Of a DNA stretch of 64,000 bases, positions 34,965 to 47,660 are shown piece after piece. The notes under the pieces were generated by a model. It was not told the origin of the DNA, ran no database searches, and saw only the letters and a list, made by a program, of their open reading frames with translations. Location of the stretch: the NCBI RefSeq assembly GCF_954871325.1, contig NC_088775.1, positions 78,531,561 through 78,595,560 on the forward strand. The letters are read 5' to 3'. Each line of letters starts with the position of its first letter. The first letter of the stretch is position 1. The translations under genes were made by a program, and so were the position numbers. This DNA is from Gordionus sp. m RMFG-2023. Its lineage: Eukaryota > Nematomorpha > Gordioida > Chordodea > Parachordodidae.

Positions 34965-35690
34965 GTGAATCTAACTAGGCACAAATTATTCCAGGACGTG
35001 CCAACCCGCTGGGATTCTACATATTACATGCTCGAACGATTGGTAAAACAAAAAAAGGCTGTACAGCTGTTAATTATCGATAATTCTAATTTGGGAAATA
35101 TTTCATTATTTGAGTGGGAATTAGCAGAAAATGTGATTGATGTTCTGGAACTAATTAAGAGGTAGCAAAAGAAATAAGTGTGGAATCATGCTCAATTAGC
35201 AATGTTATACCCTTTGTTAAAATTCTGAAAAGTGAATTAACTAATAATGGGGACACAGATAGAGGTGTGCTGAAGTATACCATTAATAATCAATCAAAAA
35301 CTCGGTTTTCTAATATTTATGATGATAACAATTATCTTATCGCAACATTATTTGATCCTTGTCATAAGGATTTCTTTTTACCAAAAGACATTTCATATAT
35401 TGAAAAGGTTCAAAACTGCATATGACCCTTTTATTAAAGGTGATAATAATGTTCAACTACCAACTCCCAATAAAGATTCGTGGTTTCATATATTTTTTTA
35501 AAATATATTTAGATTTTGATAACTTAGGTAATAACAATGAGAACCATGTTTCACATAATAGTAAAAAATACAAATATAATTTAAGGAATGCTTATAAATT
35601 GGAAATCAAAGAGAAACTAGTAACATATAAAATAATTAAAATGGATAGTAATGTAGATGACCTGTTATCTTGAAAGAAATCAAGAAATAT
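34965..35690 (+). pseudogene. hAT (ZBED/Tam3-like) transposase, central pieces
   Basis: The frame 34965-35165 reads FQDVPTRWDSTYYMLERL, the DVxTRWNSTYxMLxRL motif of hAT RNase-H-like catalytic domains. 35180-35425 continues with SISNVIPFVKILKSEL and YLIATLFDPCHKDFFL (LATLLDPRFKxxFF in relatives). A third piece to 35673 is basic and less conserved. One stop and one frame change separate the pieces. The matching C-terminal end is at 41165-41341, displaced by the LINE insertion. Confidence 0.8.
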
Positions 35691-37029
35691 TTTAAAGAAT
35701 TTTTAAATCTAGATCGTATAATAACATATTTTTCATATTTTATCTAGTATTGCTTGGTTAGGTTATGATTGACCAATTTGTTTTGGTGGTAATTGATTAT
35801 TTTTCAAGACAAAAGGTTAGGTCTGTATTTTTTTTTATCTTTAGCTTTCACCTTTTCTGGTGGTCCTTCAACATCTCTCTCCACTTTATGTTATTCATAC
35901 AATCTCTTTTATCTAATTTATACTTCTTTATATTGGCTCTAACTTTATGGCCCCATTGAAGTTTTGGCCTTCCTCTTTTACGTTTGCCCATCACTTTTAA
36001 ACTCTCCACTTTATTTCCTATGTAGTTCATAGGCCTTCTCATTGTGTGCCCATACCACCTAAGTCTGTTTACCATTAACTTAGTCTTGATGGGCACTACC
36101 TTTAAACTACTTAGTATTCTTGTACTGTGCACTTTATCCTTTCTTGTTACCCGCAATCATCCTCAGCATTCTCATCTCCATAGTTTGTAGACTTCTCTCG
36201 TCTGATTCTTTGGTTGGCCATGTTTCCGAACTATATAGAATAGTAGGTTGTACTATGAAACTGTAAATTTTCCCTTTAATTTGTGTGGGATTCTTTTATC
36301 AAATAGCACTCCAGATAAAGATCTCCACTTTAACCACCCTTGATTAATCTTACTCTTTATCTCTTTTTCTATTGTGCCGTTTGTTTGTATAGTGGAGCCC
36401 AAATATTTGCAGCTTTCAATTGCCGATATCTGCCATTCATTTATATCAATACTCTCTGTTTAATCTCCTCCTATCACCATATAGTCTTTTCTCTATTAAC
36501 TTTTAATCCGTGTGTTTCTAGGATATTTATCCGACTCACTAATCTTTCTTTCATTTCATCCTTAGATTCGGCAAGTATCACAATATCATCTGCAAATATC
36601 ATATTCCACGGGACTGTTTGAGGTATAGACTGTGCTAATACATCTATTACTGTAATGAAGAGAAGTGGGCTGAGAGCCAACCCTTGATGAACTCCTTTGA
36701 CTATTGTGAAGCCTGCTGAAGTATCTGTTGTGCTATGGACCATTGTTGTATGGCCCATATACATATCCTGTATTATTCTTATATATTTTTCGGGAACCTT
36801 TTTGTGGCGTAGCGCCCACCAGATAGGTTTCCTTGGGATTCTATCGAAGGTCTTTTCTAGATCGAGAAAGACCATGTATAGCTTTTTGCACTCATTTGCC
36901 TAATTGCTGGAGAGCATCGGTTGTTGATCTTCCAGGCATAAAGCCAAACTGAGTCTCTCCTATTTCGATTATATCTCTTAATCTTTTTTCTATTACTTTT
37001 TCATATAGTTTTAGACAGTGTGACATTAG

Positions 37030-40000
37030 TAGTGTTGCGTAATCGGCTAAAAACTACGCCTAAGCCTAATTAGGCTAAGCCTAAAAATCGGCTAAGCCTA
37101 ATTAGGTAAGTCTAAAAATCGGCTAAAACTAAAAATCGGCTAAGCCTAATTAGGTTAAGCCTAAAAATCGGCTAAGCCTATATAAATCTGCTAAAATTAA
37201 ATTAGTCAAAATTCTGCATCGATGCTTAGTATTAATTATTATTTATTTATTTTAGTAATAATTTATTTTATTTATATTTAATGTAAATATTTTATTATTA
37301 TCAACAAATAAACATGATATGATTTAATATTTTTTATTTATATTATTATATTTTGAAATGAAAATAAATTTATTTATTTGATGTTATTTTAATAAAAAAA
37401 ATAATATGCTGCTATATTGTAAAATTGTAATATTCTTTTTAATATAATTTATTAGTGATTTTCACAATCTTCTTTATAAATACATCTTTTATTGAGGAAT
37501 TATATTGTGAATTTTATTAGATAAATAAACAATCTTTTAGGTGAAATCTTTTATCATTTTTTTAAAATTATCTATTTATTAATAAATGAGGTGGATTTTA
37601 TGAAACTTTTTTGATGTTATTTTATATGATATTTTTAAGGATAATATTTTAATGTGACAATTGTCATAATCGTTCTTTTATAAGTTTTTTGAATTTTTTT
37701 GAAGAAAATAGGTTAAAATAAGTATTAATAACATGTGTAAATATAAATTTAGTGAAGATGTACCAAAGAAAAGTGACAATTGTTATAATCGCTATTTTTA
37801 AAGTTTTTTTAATTTTTTTGACGACAATATATTAAAATAAGTATTAATAACATGTTTAAATAAAAATTTAGTGAAGATGTACCATAGAAAATTGACAATT
37901 GTTATAATCGTTATTTTATAAGTTTTTTGAATTTTTTTGAAGAAAATATGTTAAAATAAGTATTAAAAACATGTTTAAATAAAAATTTAGTGAAGATGTA
38001 CCATAGAAAAGTGACAATTGTCATAATCGTTATTTTATACGTTTTTTGAATTTTTTTGAAGAAAATAGGTTAAAATAAATATTAATAACATGTGTAAATA
38101 TAAATTTAGTGAAGATGTACCAATGAAAAGTGACATTTGTCATAATCGTTATTTTATAAGTTTTTTGAATTTTTTTGAAGAAAATAGGTTAAAATAAGTA
38201 TTAATAACATGTGTAAATATAAATTTAGTGAAGATGTACCAATGAAAAGTGACATTTGTCATAATCGTTATTTTTAAAGTTTTTGAATTTTTTTGTAGAA
38301 AATATGTTAAAATAAGTAGTAAAAACATGTTTAAATAAAAATTTAGTGAAGATGTACAATAGAAAAGTGACAATTATCATAATCGTTATTATATAAGTTT
38401 TTGGAATTTTTTTGAAAAAAATATGTTAAAATAAGTATTAAAAACATGTTTAAATAAAAATTTAGTGAAGATGTACCATAGAAAAGTGACAATTGTCATA
38501 ATCGTTATTTTATAAGTTTTTTGAATTTTTTTGAAGAAAATATGTTAAAATAAGTATTGATAATATGTTTAAATAAAATTTAGTGAAGATGTACCATAGA
38601 AAATTGACATTGTCATAATGGTTATTTTTAAAGTTTTTTGAATTTTTTGACGAAAATGTTAAAATAAGTATTAATAACATGTGTAAATATAGATTTAGTG
38701 AAGACAATGAAAAGTGACAATTGTCATAATCGTTATTTTTAAAGATTTTTGAATTTTTTTGACGAAAATATGTTAAAATAAGTATTAATAACATGTGTAA
38801 ATATAAATTTAGTAAAGATGTACTCTAGATAAGCAACAATTGTCATAATCATTATTTTTTTAATTTTTTGATTTTTGTTGATAAAATAATAACATGTTTA
38901 AATAAAAATTTAGTGAAGATGTACTATAGAAAAGTGACAATTGTCATAATCGTTATTTTTTAAATTTCTTTGATGAAAATGGGTAAAAATATAGATTGTA
39001 AAATTAAAATTGCCTGAATATATGCCATAGAAAAACATATGGTAATAATAGATTCTTTCCCAAAAACAGGAGCAAATTGGCATTTTATTACATTTGTTCT
39101 TCGGGTCAGAAATTAATATGCAAAATTTATATCATAATATCTAATCCTAAGTTAGAAATTATTATTTTTTTACCAATTTTCATCAGACAATCTTGTTTAA
39201 AATTTGGGTGAACTTTTTTTCTATTTTAAAATCAATATCGATGCAAGTTAATTATTTTCGTCAAAAAAAATCAAAAAACTTTTAAAATAACGATTATGAC
39301 AATTGTCGCTTATCTAGAGTACATCTTCACTAAATTTTTTTTTAAACATGTTATCAATACTTATTTTAAAATATCTTTGTCAATAAAATTCAAAAACTTT
39401 AAAAATAACGATTATGACAATTGTCACTTTTCATTGGTACATCTTTACTAAATTTATATTTACACATGTTATTAATACTTATTTTAACATATTTTCGTCA
39501 AAAAAATTCAAAAAATTTAAAGATAACGATTATGACAATTGTCACTTTTCTATGGTATATCTTCACTAAATTTTTATTTAAACATGTTTTTAATATTTAT
39601 TTTAACATATTTTCTTCAAAAAAATTCAAAAAACTTTAAAAATAACAATTATGACAAATGTCACTTTTCATTGGTACATCTTCACTAAATTTACATTTAC
39701 ACATGTTATTAATACTTATTTTAACAAATTTTCGTCAAAAAAATTCAAAAAACTTTAAAATTAACCATTATGACAATTGTCACTTTTCTTTGGTAAATCT
39801 TCACTAAATTTATATTTACACATATTATTAATTCTTATTTTAACATATTTTCGTCAAAAAAATTCGAAAAACTTTAAAAATAACGATTATGACAATTGTC
39901 ACTTTTCATTGGTACATCTTCACTAAATTTGTATTTACACATGTTATTAATACTTATTTTAACATACTTTCTTCAAAAAAATTCAAAAAACTTATAAAAG

Positions 40001-40762
40001 AACGATTATGACAATTGTCACATTAAAATATTATCCTTAAAAAGATCATATAAAATAACATCAAAAAAGTTTCATAAAATCCACCTCATTTAATAATAAA
40101 TAGATAATTTTAAAAAAATGATAAAAGATTTCACCTAAAAGATTGTTTATTTATCTAATAAAATTTACAATATAATTCCTCAATAAATGTATTTACAAAG
40201 AAGATTGTGAAAATCACTAATAAATTATATTTAAAGAATATTACATTTTTACAATATAGCAGCATATTATTTTTTTTATTAAAAAAACATCAAATAAATA
40301 AATTTATTTTCATTTCAAAATATAATAAAATAAATAAAAAATATTAAATCATATCATGTTTATTTGTTGATTATAATAAAATATTTACATTAAATATAAA
40401 TAAAATATATTTTACTAAAATAAATAAATAATAATTAATGCTAAGCATCAATGCAGAATTTTGACTAATTTATTTTAGCCAATTTTTAGGCTTAGCCCAT
40501 TTTTAGGCTTAGCCGATTTTTAGGCTTAGCCAATTTTTAGGCTTAGCCGATTTTTAGGCTTAGCCAATTTTTAGGCTTAGCCTAATTAGGTTTAGCCGAT
40601 TTTTAGGCTTAGCCTAATTTGGTTTAGCAGATTTTTAGGCCTAGCCTAATTAGGCTTAGCCGATTTTTAGGCTATACCTAATTAGGCTTAGCCGATTTTT
40701 CCACCTAAAATCTCGGCTAAGCCGTTTTTAGTCGGCTAAAATTAGCCGATTACGCAACACTA
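37030..40762. mobile_element. 3.7-kb foldback element, hAT-type TSD, satellite arms
   Basis: The ends are TAGTGTTGCGTAATCGGCTA and its complement TAGCCGATTACGCAACACTA, flanked by the perfect 8-bp gacattag (37022-37029 and 40763-40770). From the outside inwards each arm has a subterminal array of ggctaagcctaattaggctt words, about 430 bp of AT-rich unique sequence, then about 119-bp tandem units: roughly 12 on the left (37640-38960) and 7 on the right (39280-40020), inverted. The unmatched centre is about 38990-39270. It is non-coding. It lies precisely inside the LINE between the codons for SH and CLKLYEK. Confidence 0.95.
37640..40025. repeat. 119-bp satellite units, inverted about the centre
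   Basis: Each unit carries the perfect 12-bp palindrome TGACAATTGTCA (or one-base variants) followed by taatcgttattttataagtt, a ttgaagaaaatatgtt segment and tttagtgaagatgtaccat. Spacing on the left is about 119-120 bp (37665, 37784, 37904 and on). Roughly 19 units in total; copies differ by small indels. Confidence 0.9.
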
Positions 40763-40938
40763 GACATTAGTTTTATGCCCCTGTAATTTTGACAATTGTT
40801 TGGATCCCCTTTATTTTTGAAGATAGGAACTAGATAGCTCTGCGGTCTATATGAAACCCACTATTATATAAATGCTAATTTTATATCTGTGTTCTTTATT
40901 TAGATAACTCTAATAACATTGATATTATATCCCGTATG

Positions 40939-41160
40939 TAGTGTTGTTAAACGGCTCTTTTTGAGCCGATTTTTAAAAACGACTAACTCAATATTTCATC
41001 CTGAATAATATTAAGCAAGACTGAAGATTTTGTTTGTAGAAGGAACAAAGGTTTGAACATCTATTAGCAAAACCTCAAGGCTTAGGCAATATTTTTCTGG
41101 TTAAAATATTGAGTTAGCCGTTTTTAAAAATCGGCTCAAAACGAGCTGTTTAACAACAAC
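40939..41160. repeat. Palindromic MITE next to the hAT 3' end
   Basis: It begins TAGTGTTGTTAAACGGCTC and ends gagctgtttaacaacaac. The inner inverted halves (ttgagccgatttttaaaaac / ttttaaaaatcggctcaaaa) pair almost fully. The flanks cccgtatg and ccctatgg suggest a worn target duplication. Confidence 0.85.
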
Positions 41161-41164
41161 CCCT

Positions 41165-41341
41165 ATGGATCCACTTGACTATTGGAGTTTGTCAAAACTT
41201 ACATGTAAATTTTTGGTGCCTCCTGCAACAAGTGTCCCATCTGAGTCTGCTTTCAGTACAGGGGATATAGATAGTCCACATCGTAGAAGCTTATTGCCAG
41301 AAAATCTAGAGGCTCTCATATTTATTAAAAAAATCAAATAT
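41165..41341 (+). pseudogene. hAT transposase dimerisation end
   Basis: The frame reads DPLDYWSLSKLTCKFLVPPA then TSVPSESAFSTGDIDSPHRR and SLLPENLEALIFIKK. PATSVPSERVFSxAG...RSxLxPENxEALxFL is the classic hAT C-terminal dimerisation signature. The usual AG after FS has become TG, and the segment between YW and LSK is shorter than in the inverted left copy. Confidence 0.85.
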
Positions 41342-43379
41342 ATTATAATTATATAAAATATTACAAATTATATTTTATGCCAATATATATATAATTTAAA
41401 AATAAAATGGGTATATTATCAAATATATATTTTTTTATCTATTATAATATATTAAATTATAGTCATATATATCAATAAAAAAATTAAAATTAAATTATTC
41501 ATTTTTTATATATTGGTTCAAATTGGGGTAATAAAAAATCAAAATAAATATTGGATCTGTATCAGATTGGTTTCGAATTACACCGATATCAGAAAACATC
41601 GTATCAGATCGGTACAGCCATACTTATTTTACAAAAGTTTCAAGGTAATCCTGGTAAATATTTTCTAAAATAAAATTCCTTGGGCCAACTATTATCACAA
41701 AATCTTATACTTGCATTAGATTAATAGAAGGGAAAAAATGGTGGTATCATATATACACCAATTTTATTAATGTTGCATTAATAAATTTGTGGAAACTGGA
41801 TTGAATCAAGAGTTTACTTGCTTTGAAGCAAGAAGTTACTAATTATCTCCTCTGAAAATCAGTGAAAATTGAAAAAAAAATTAAGGCACATAAACCTCTT
41901 TACATTGAGGATTGAAAACCCCACTAATTCATCTGGACATTATTTATATAAAATTACAGATGGGAAAATATATAGATGCAGATATTATCACAAGCATATA
42001 AGATATATATATGTCTAACATCTTAAATCACACTTCCTATTAAATGCTGTATTTTCATAAAATATAAATATTTTTTCATTTTCATTATGAATTGCAAAAA
42101 TAAAGATCTTTATTATTTTTAAATCTTATAGTATTATACATAATTTTAGTTTTTCATACTCTTACTGGTTAATAATATAGATAAGCACCACATTAGATTT
42201 TGAATTATTTTTTAAATTTCATATTTGGGCTTTAATCAATATAATTTTAAAAATTGATTTTTATAAATCAGAAAAATTTTTGACCAGTAATGGGTTTAGC
42301 AATTGATCATAAATATATATAGTATGAACTAGTTAAAATCTGATTGAAGTAAAATATTTATTTTAATATATATATAATTTATTTATAAATAATATATTTG
42401 TTAACCCTGGCCAAACTGTATAATAAAATGCGTATAATAAGAATCTTAATAATAATAATGTCTGATAAAAAATATAATTAAGAATTATGAATAATCTTAC
42501 CTCCCAAATACAATATAAAAATACAATTTTATATAAAGTTTACAATAGATTGTTCTTAGTTAGAATAGAATTGAGATCAAATATTTTGACATTGACATGA
42601 TGTCGTTTAAATATATGATTATTAAATAATAGTTAAACTAAAAAAAGAACAATACTTTAGTAATAACCTATACAGATGATTGTGTCATAAATCTAAAGTG
42701 TATCAAAAGTTTTTATATTTTATATTGAAAATCATTTATTTTTAGACAAGAATATTTGCACAGTAGCTGATTATATGCAATAAAGAAATATTCAAAGAAC
42801 CAGAAAGGCAGGTATTGGGGTTGATTATTTATTTGTTTGTTATTTTTGTAATAATATTATAATTTCTTATTCATAAATTAATAAAATGACTTTCTTTGAT
42901 GGTATTTATAATATGAAATATTTATTTTATGATGAATTATCGTTAATGATTGTGAATATCATCATATAATAAAATTTTTATTCTTTATATTATTATTATT
43001 ACAAATTGATTATTCATATTATTATAAATTACATTTTTTATTATCCATATTAAAATGAATTACATTTTTTTAACAATAAAAAAATGTTCCTTTTTTATCT
43101 TTTTTAAAAAATAAATAAATCATCAAATAACCAAATATATAAAAAGAAAAACTATATAGAAAGAAAATGTTCTTTTAAAATTGAATTTAACTTAATATCA
43201 ATTGTCAAAATTAATTGATTTTAAAGTTATGAAACAAACATAATTGCAACGTTAAAATAAAACGTTAATATAAACTAAAAATAATCTAGCCGAAAGGGTA
43301 AAATAAAATAAAATTTTAAATCAACTTTATCACTTATTTAACATTCCACCCTCCAAAGAAATTCTTCTTATGTTTTCTT

Positions 43380-43700
43380 TGGATATGTTGAGTGGTAAAC
43401 ACCATCGACATTCATGATCGCCAAGCAATACGCACGCCACCCATGTTCATAATGCAGTCTTCTTTTAAACAGAACGAAGGCTTGGTAGAGCAAAGGCAGC
43501 CCTTAGATAACTTCTCAATAAGATTGCTTGTTCATGGTATCGGGCATCTATATTCCTTTCGAGCAAGGTTTACGTTGTCCTTTAGACAGCCACCCAATTT
43601 CTAAATGGTTGTATCGATCTTGGCACACGGAACTCTCCTTGAAGGTATGATCTTAGGTGCGGCATAGGGCTTCAGGTGAACTTTCTCTTATCTAACCATA
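43380..43700 (-). pseudogene. Possible LTR-retrotransposon reverse-transcriptase fossil
   Basis: A short minus-strand segment resembles the start of a Ty3/gypsy-type reverse-transcriptase region (KVHLKPYAAPKIIPSRRVP). It is old, short and broken. Family assignment is tentative. Confidence 0.35.
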
Positions 43701-43779
43701 TTGGTAAATAATATATTGGCCGGTTAATACATAGTATATAGCCAGTTATATGATTGGACTACTTTTGATGCTATCGTTG

Positions 43780-44010
43780 CTAAATTATATAAGTATCAAA
43801 GGGATGACCAGATATGTCGAGTCTTTAAATTGACCTATTTAATCGAATTAAAACGGAACTTCTAAAAAAAATCCTCAAAAGTTGAGAATAAATTCTTAAC
43901 GCTCAGAAAATATATTAAACCAGAATTATTTCTCAATGGTAAGAAATAAAACTGAATCTTAAAAAAATGGATTCAATATAAAAGATAATCGTTTATAAAA
44001 ATATATGAAA
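43780..44010. repeat. Dispersed repeat shared with 62215-62490
   Basis: Shared words in the same order: gttatataagtatcaa-like start, aaaatcctcaaa, gagaataaattct, cgctcagaaaa, aattatttctcaatg and atatatgaaacaagatatat. The two copies have diverged by many small changes. Function unknown; it may be a piece of an LTR element or another transposon. Confidence 0.7.
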
Positions 44011-45589
44011 CAAGATATATTTTTTTCTTAATACCATTAAATATTCACTATTAATATTTATCGCGTTATTTCTCTGGTGCTTTTTCTAAAATTGACTTTA
44101 CGTTAATAAATTCGCTATATGGTTTGCAAAGTGGTTTTCTCTATATTGTGTTCATGCTTTGAATTTAAGTCTTCTCTATAAAATTTGGCTATTTTATATT
44201 AACGATAAAAGTTTCGCTATTATGAACTCGAACTAAAGGGTTCTCGGTAAGGGTTTTGCTAAAAAAAATTCTCGATAGGGTCTTCGTTGTATAGCTTTTG
44301 GAAAGCAAATTCGCCACATAAGTTTCTAAGTAAAATCAATTCGCTTTAAGAAACTTTCTCAATAATAGTTCCGCAAAAATGTGTTTTGTAATAAAGGTTT
44401 TAACAGTCATAAATAGTTTGTTAAATTTTAAAATGTATTTTTGATTTTTTTTATGAAAATATATTACGATTTAATCTTGAGAGACTATTTTTATGCATGG
44501 AAATTTCAAAGATTTAATTATATATAAAAAAATGTTTTTGGATCAGTATGTTAAAATACTTTTATTCTCTCAAATAAATTCTTCTGTTCTGGCATTCCTT
44601 TGTCCATGTCCACTTTGACGGCATTTTTAATAACTGATATACATTGATTTAACCTTGTTTGCGAAGTTTCTTAAGATGCTGGAAATTCTTACAGCAGTTT
44701 TACATTTCTTGCTTTCGGGACTTTTCCTATGATTACTATATTTAATTGCTGTTATCTTGATACCATATTATTTTAATATCTCGCCTTTAATTTTAGTGCA
44801 TGCGTCTCGAGGACCGTTATACGTGGACGGGATATTTCCACATCAATTCCCAAATTTTTCGTTCAAATAATTTTTTTATTAATGTTATATTTAGTCTTTT
44901 AAATATATATATTCATAGTCATATTAATTTTAAATGAAATATATAAGAATAAACATTTTTTTATACATTCGTAGTAGAGGGCATATTATTAAATCACGAT
45001 GTTATATTTCAAATGTAATATCAACTAAATATAAGAACAGGAACATTTGTATAGAATTAATTTTTGCTCATTTTCAATTTTCCTATTCTTTTTCTGTGAA
45101 AGTTTTCATAAAATTTATTCAGTCCCAGAAATTGCACTACTTTATGCAATTCTATCATACCCAAAGGAATTGAAACGTGCATAGTGTATTTTCACAAATA
45201 TATAGATTCCATACATGATGTCTGTAAAATTTTATTATAGAGGGTGGTATTTCTACAAAGTTCGTTTCAGGTTTCATTTTTTGGGCAATAAGAAGGAGTT
45301 TAATTTATGTTTTTAGTTTAAATGTATTCGCTATTAATAATCACTCTAGTTTGCTTGACCTATTCTTAGTAATTGTTTGTAGATGGGATGATCGTATATA
45401 TATATATTGTTACTGTTAGCTTGTATGTTAACTCTTAATACCATACATATTTTTATGCCATGCATAGGCAACTGAGTCTTTTATAATGCAGAATATAATA
45501 TGGCTGAAGAGAAACTTGTTGGGTTTTATGGTCTTCAACTAAAGATCAATTTTTAGGCATGAAATTTGATTTAGGACATGTATAGGTGG

Positions 45590-46570
45590 AATCGGCTCGA
45601 TAAAACACATATAAAACTTGCGTTAAAACATGTATGGTACCCAATAGTAATTAATGATATTAAAAAATTTGTAGAAAAATGTAGTATGTGTCAAAGTTAT
45701 GGAAATTTTCTAACTAGTCCGACATAGCCAAGTGAGGGAAAACCATGGATACGACTATATTTAGATTTTGTAGGCCCTTTTTAAGGAAAATTTTGGTTAA
45801 TAATTACATAAAGTAAGCAACTCAACAAATAATACTGGAACTATAATATACTTAAATAAATTATTTGGAAGATTTAGAAACCCAAAATTAATTCTGATGG
45901 ATAAAGAAAAAATATTTTTAAAGAATTTTGTAAAAACGTACTTATCAAACATATTTTGATTCTCCATTTAACCTAAGATCGAACGGAGAAGATGAGAGGT
46001 TTGTGCAAACGTTTAAAAATTTTCTTAATAAATTTCTATTTGCCTACAAAAATACTCCACATATATTCACAAAATTTTAGCCCAAATCACATAAATATTA
46101 AAATATATACCACAGGCCCGTTAAATAAACTTAAACCCAATATATCGAGAAGAAGAAGGAAGTAGATTATGTGGAAAATACCAAAGTTTTGAAATACAGG
46201 AAATTCTATGGGCCCGATATTTTTTAAAAGATCCATTGTGGATATCATCACAAGTGAGTAAACAAATAGTTCTGATGTTGGTATTTGGGAAAGACACTCT
46301 CATTATTTAAAAAGCAGAGTTAATAACAACATTGACATTTTAACTATGATAATGAAACCAGTAGATTCGGCTAATTAGGAATTATTAAAAACCCCAATAG
46401 TTTAGAAACTAAGAACATAAACATAATGAACCCAATATGATAACAACAGCCACAATACACACGACGGCGAAACCTTTATCTGTCAGGACACCAATGGTGA
46501 ATCCAGAAATATTGGAAGAGCGATATCCTTCTCGGGTTGTTAAACTCCCAGAGTTGAATCAAAGTTATTG
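45590..46570 (+). pseudogene. Ty3/gypsy-like integrase fossil
   Basis: Plus-strand pieces show an integrase zinc-binding end (HIKLALKHVWYPIVINDIKK, then CSMCQSYG) followed by a core-like LDFVGPF. It belongs to an LTR retrotransposon, most likely Ty3/gypsy by this arrangement. It is heavily broken and lacks the rest of pol and any assignable LTRs, so it looks old. Confidence 0.7.
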
Positions 46571-47159
46571 GGTAGAAAAGTGTTGTGGTTATATTTCAGT
46601 GTTTTAATTCATATCAATTTATTTGTTTTAATTTTAAATATAAATTGTTTATATTATTTTTATATTATTATCCAGCGGTTAATTTTAAATTTTAATTGAT
46701 TTTCGAAAAAGTTATATATAGTTGATAATTTTAATAATAATAGATATTAAATAGTTCAATTTATTTACAAAATCTATTTTGCTACTTTTTAATAAATATA
46801 TTGGAGACCCGCAAAATAGGTAGTATGTGGGGTGAAAACCCCTATATTATTTTTCAGTTGAATCCCCTAGGCTAGTAACATCCCTGGAAGAGCATAGGTT
46901 GCAAGTCCAATGGTGGGTTGAGTGGAAATTTCAATAGAAACTAGTAGATAGTCAAAAATGACGGGGAATGAGAATTTTCTTCGTTTTTTTACGAAAGATA
47001 TTACCTTTTATTTAAAAACCATAATTTTTATACTTTTTACCTCCCCCTTCAGGTCAAGTCCAACCCATTAATACTAACACTAAGAGTGAATACTATTTAT
47101 TGATTGAAAATATATTTAAATTAGCTTTCAACACAGATAAAAATTATTTGTTAAAATAT

Positions 47160-47660
47160 TATTGATTACCTATGGCTAATATTTAATATTATAAAATCCC
47201 AATCCAGGTCGAAGCCCACAATATTTTTGAAAAATTTCTCTAAACCCGGGTCAAGACCATAATAATTTTGTAGTTCAGAACTAAAATAAAATTTAAAAAA
47301 AATTGTAATGCATTAATCAGAGATACTCATGGTCCTTTTTTTTGATCAGGCCCGGCCCACTGGGGAAAATTTCTTTAACCAATGTCTGGCTCATATTATA
47401 TATTAAAAAATTACCAAGCCTCCAAGACCTAAATAATTTTGAAAAATATTTAATTTTAAAATTTCTCAAACCTGGTCCAACCTATAAAAATTTTTAAAAA
47501 AATTTCCAAGCCAGGCACATAATAATTTATAAAAAATTTTCCCAAGCCAGGTCCAAGCCCATATTAATTTTGAGGAATATTTTTTTCAAGCCCAACTAAA
47601 CCCATAATAATTTCGAAAAATTTTTCCCAAGCCCAGAGATAATTAAATTTCTAATTGATT
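47160..47660. repeat. Tandem ~45-bp 'caagcccataataatttt' zone
   Basis: Units of the form ccaagcccaggtccaagccc plus ataataattttgaaaaattt are repeated about ten times with drift. A related, shorter zone is at 53190-53420 at the same relative place in Helitron B, so it was part of the shared 3' region. Confidence 0.8.

Larger units (their letters stand above)
35770..40930 (-). mobile_element. LINE (non-LTR retrotransposon), 5'-truncated and decayed
   Basis: Minus-strand coding from about 40900 to 35848. Reverse-transcriptase signatures in order: SYLVPIFKNKGDPNNCQNYR (about 40850-40790), QFGFMPGRSTTDALQQL (about 36930), MVFLDLEKTFDRIPRKP (36875), VHQGLALSPLLF and the catalytic FADDIVILAES (F-A-D-D, about 36590). 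The C-terminal region 36156-35848 reads RLRWYGHTMRRPMN and GKRKRGRPKLQW, typical of an RTE-like/related LINE group whose clade I cannot fix. The frame has stops and shifts. It is inserted in the hAT 34381-41622 and is itself split by the foldback 37030-40762. Confidence 0.85.
34381..41622 (+). mobile_element. Compound hAT element with inverted C-terminal ends
   Basis: The ends TAGGGCTGTGTCGATT and AATCGGTACAGCCATA-like are imperfect inverted repeats. The left about 490 bp (34381-34875) is an inverted, diverged copy of the right about 460 bp (41161-41622), including the transposase C-terminal coding end. Between lie transposase pieces (34965-35690), a LINE (about 35770-40930) with its own foldback insertion, and a palindromic MITE (40939-41160). 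No convincing 8-bp duplication remains at the outer ends. Confidence 0.7.

Noticed and set aside
36340-36903. Plus-strand ORFs 36340-36621 and 36697-36903
   Set aside because: They are antisense shadows of the LINE reverse-transcriptase coding region.
38149-39639. Several 70-94-codon ORFs of similar sequence on both strands
   Set aside because: They come from the 119-bp satellite units of the foldback element and repeat with the unit; no start, domain or conservation supports a protein.
37020-40025. Regular repeats with spacers that might suggest a CRISPR array
   Set aside because: Units are about 119 bp, inverted about a centre, vary throughout and lie in a transposon with target duplications in eukaryotic DNA.
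34381-41630. A hAT-type 8-bp duplication at the outer ends (ttgttgtt and cttatttt)
   Set aside because: The two words differ at several positions; similarity is no better than expected for AT-rich DNA.
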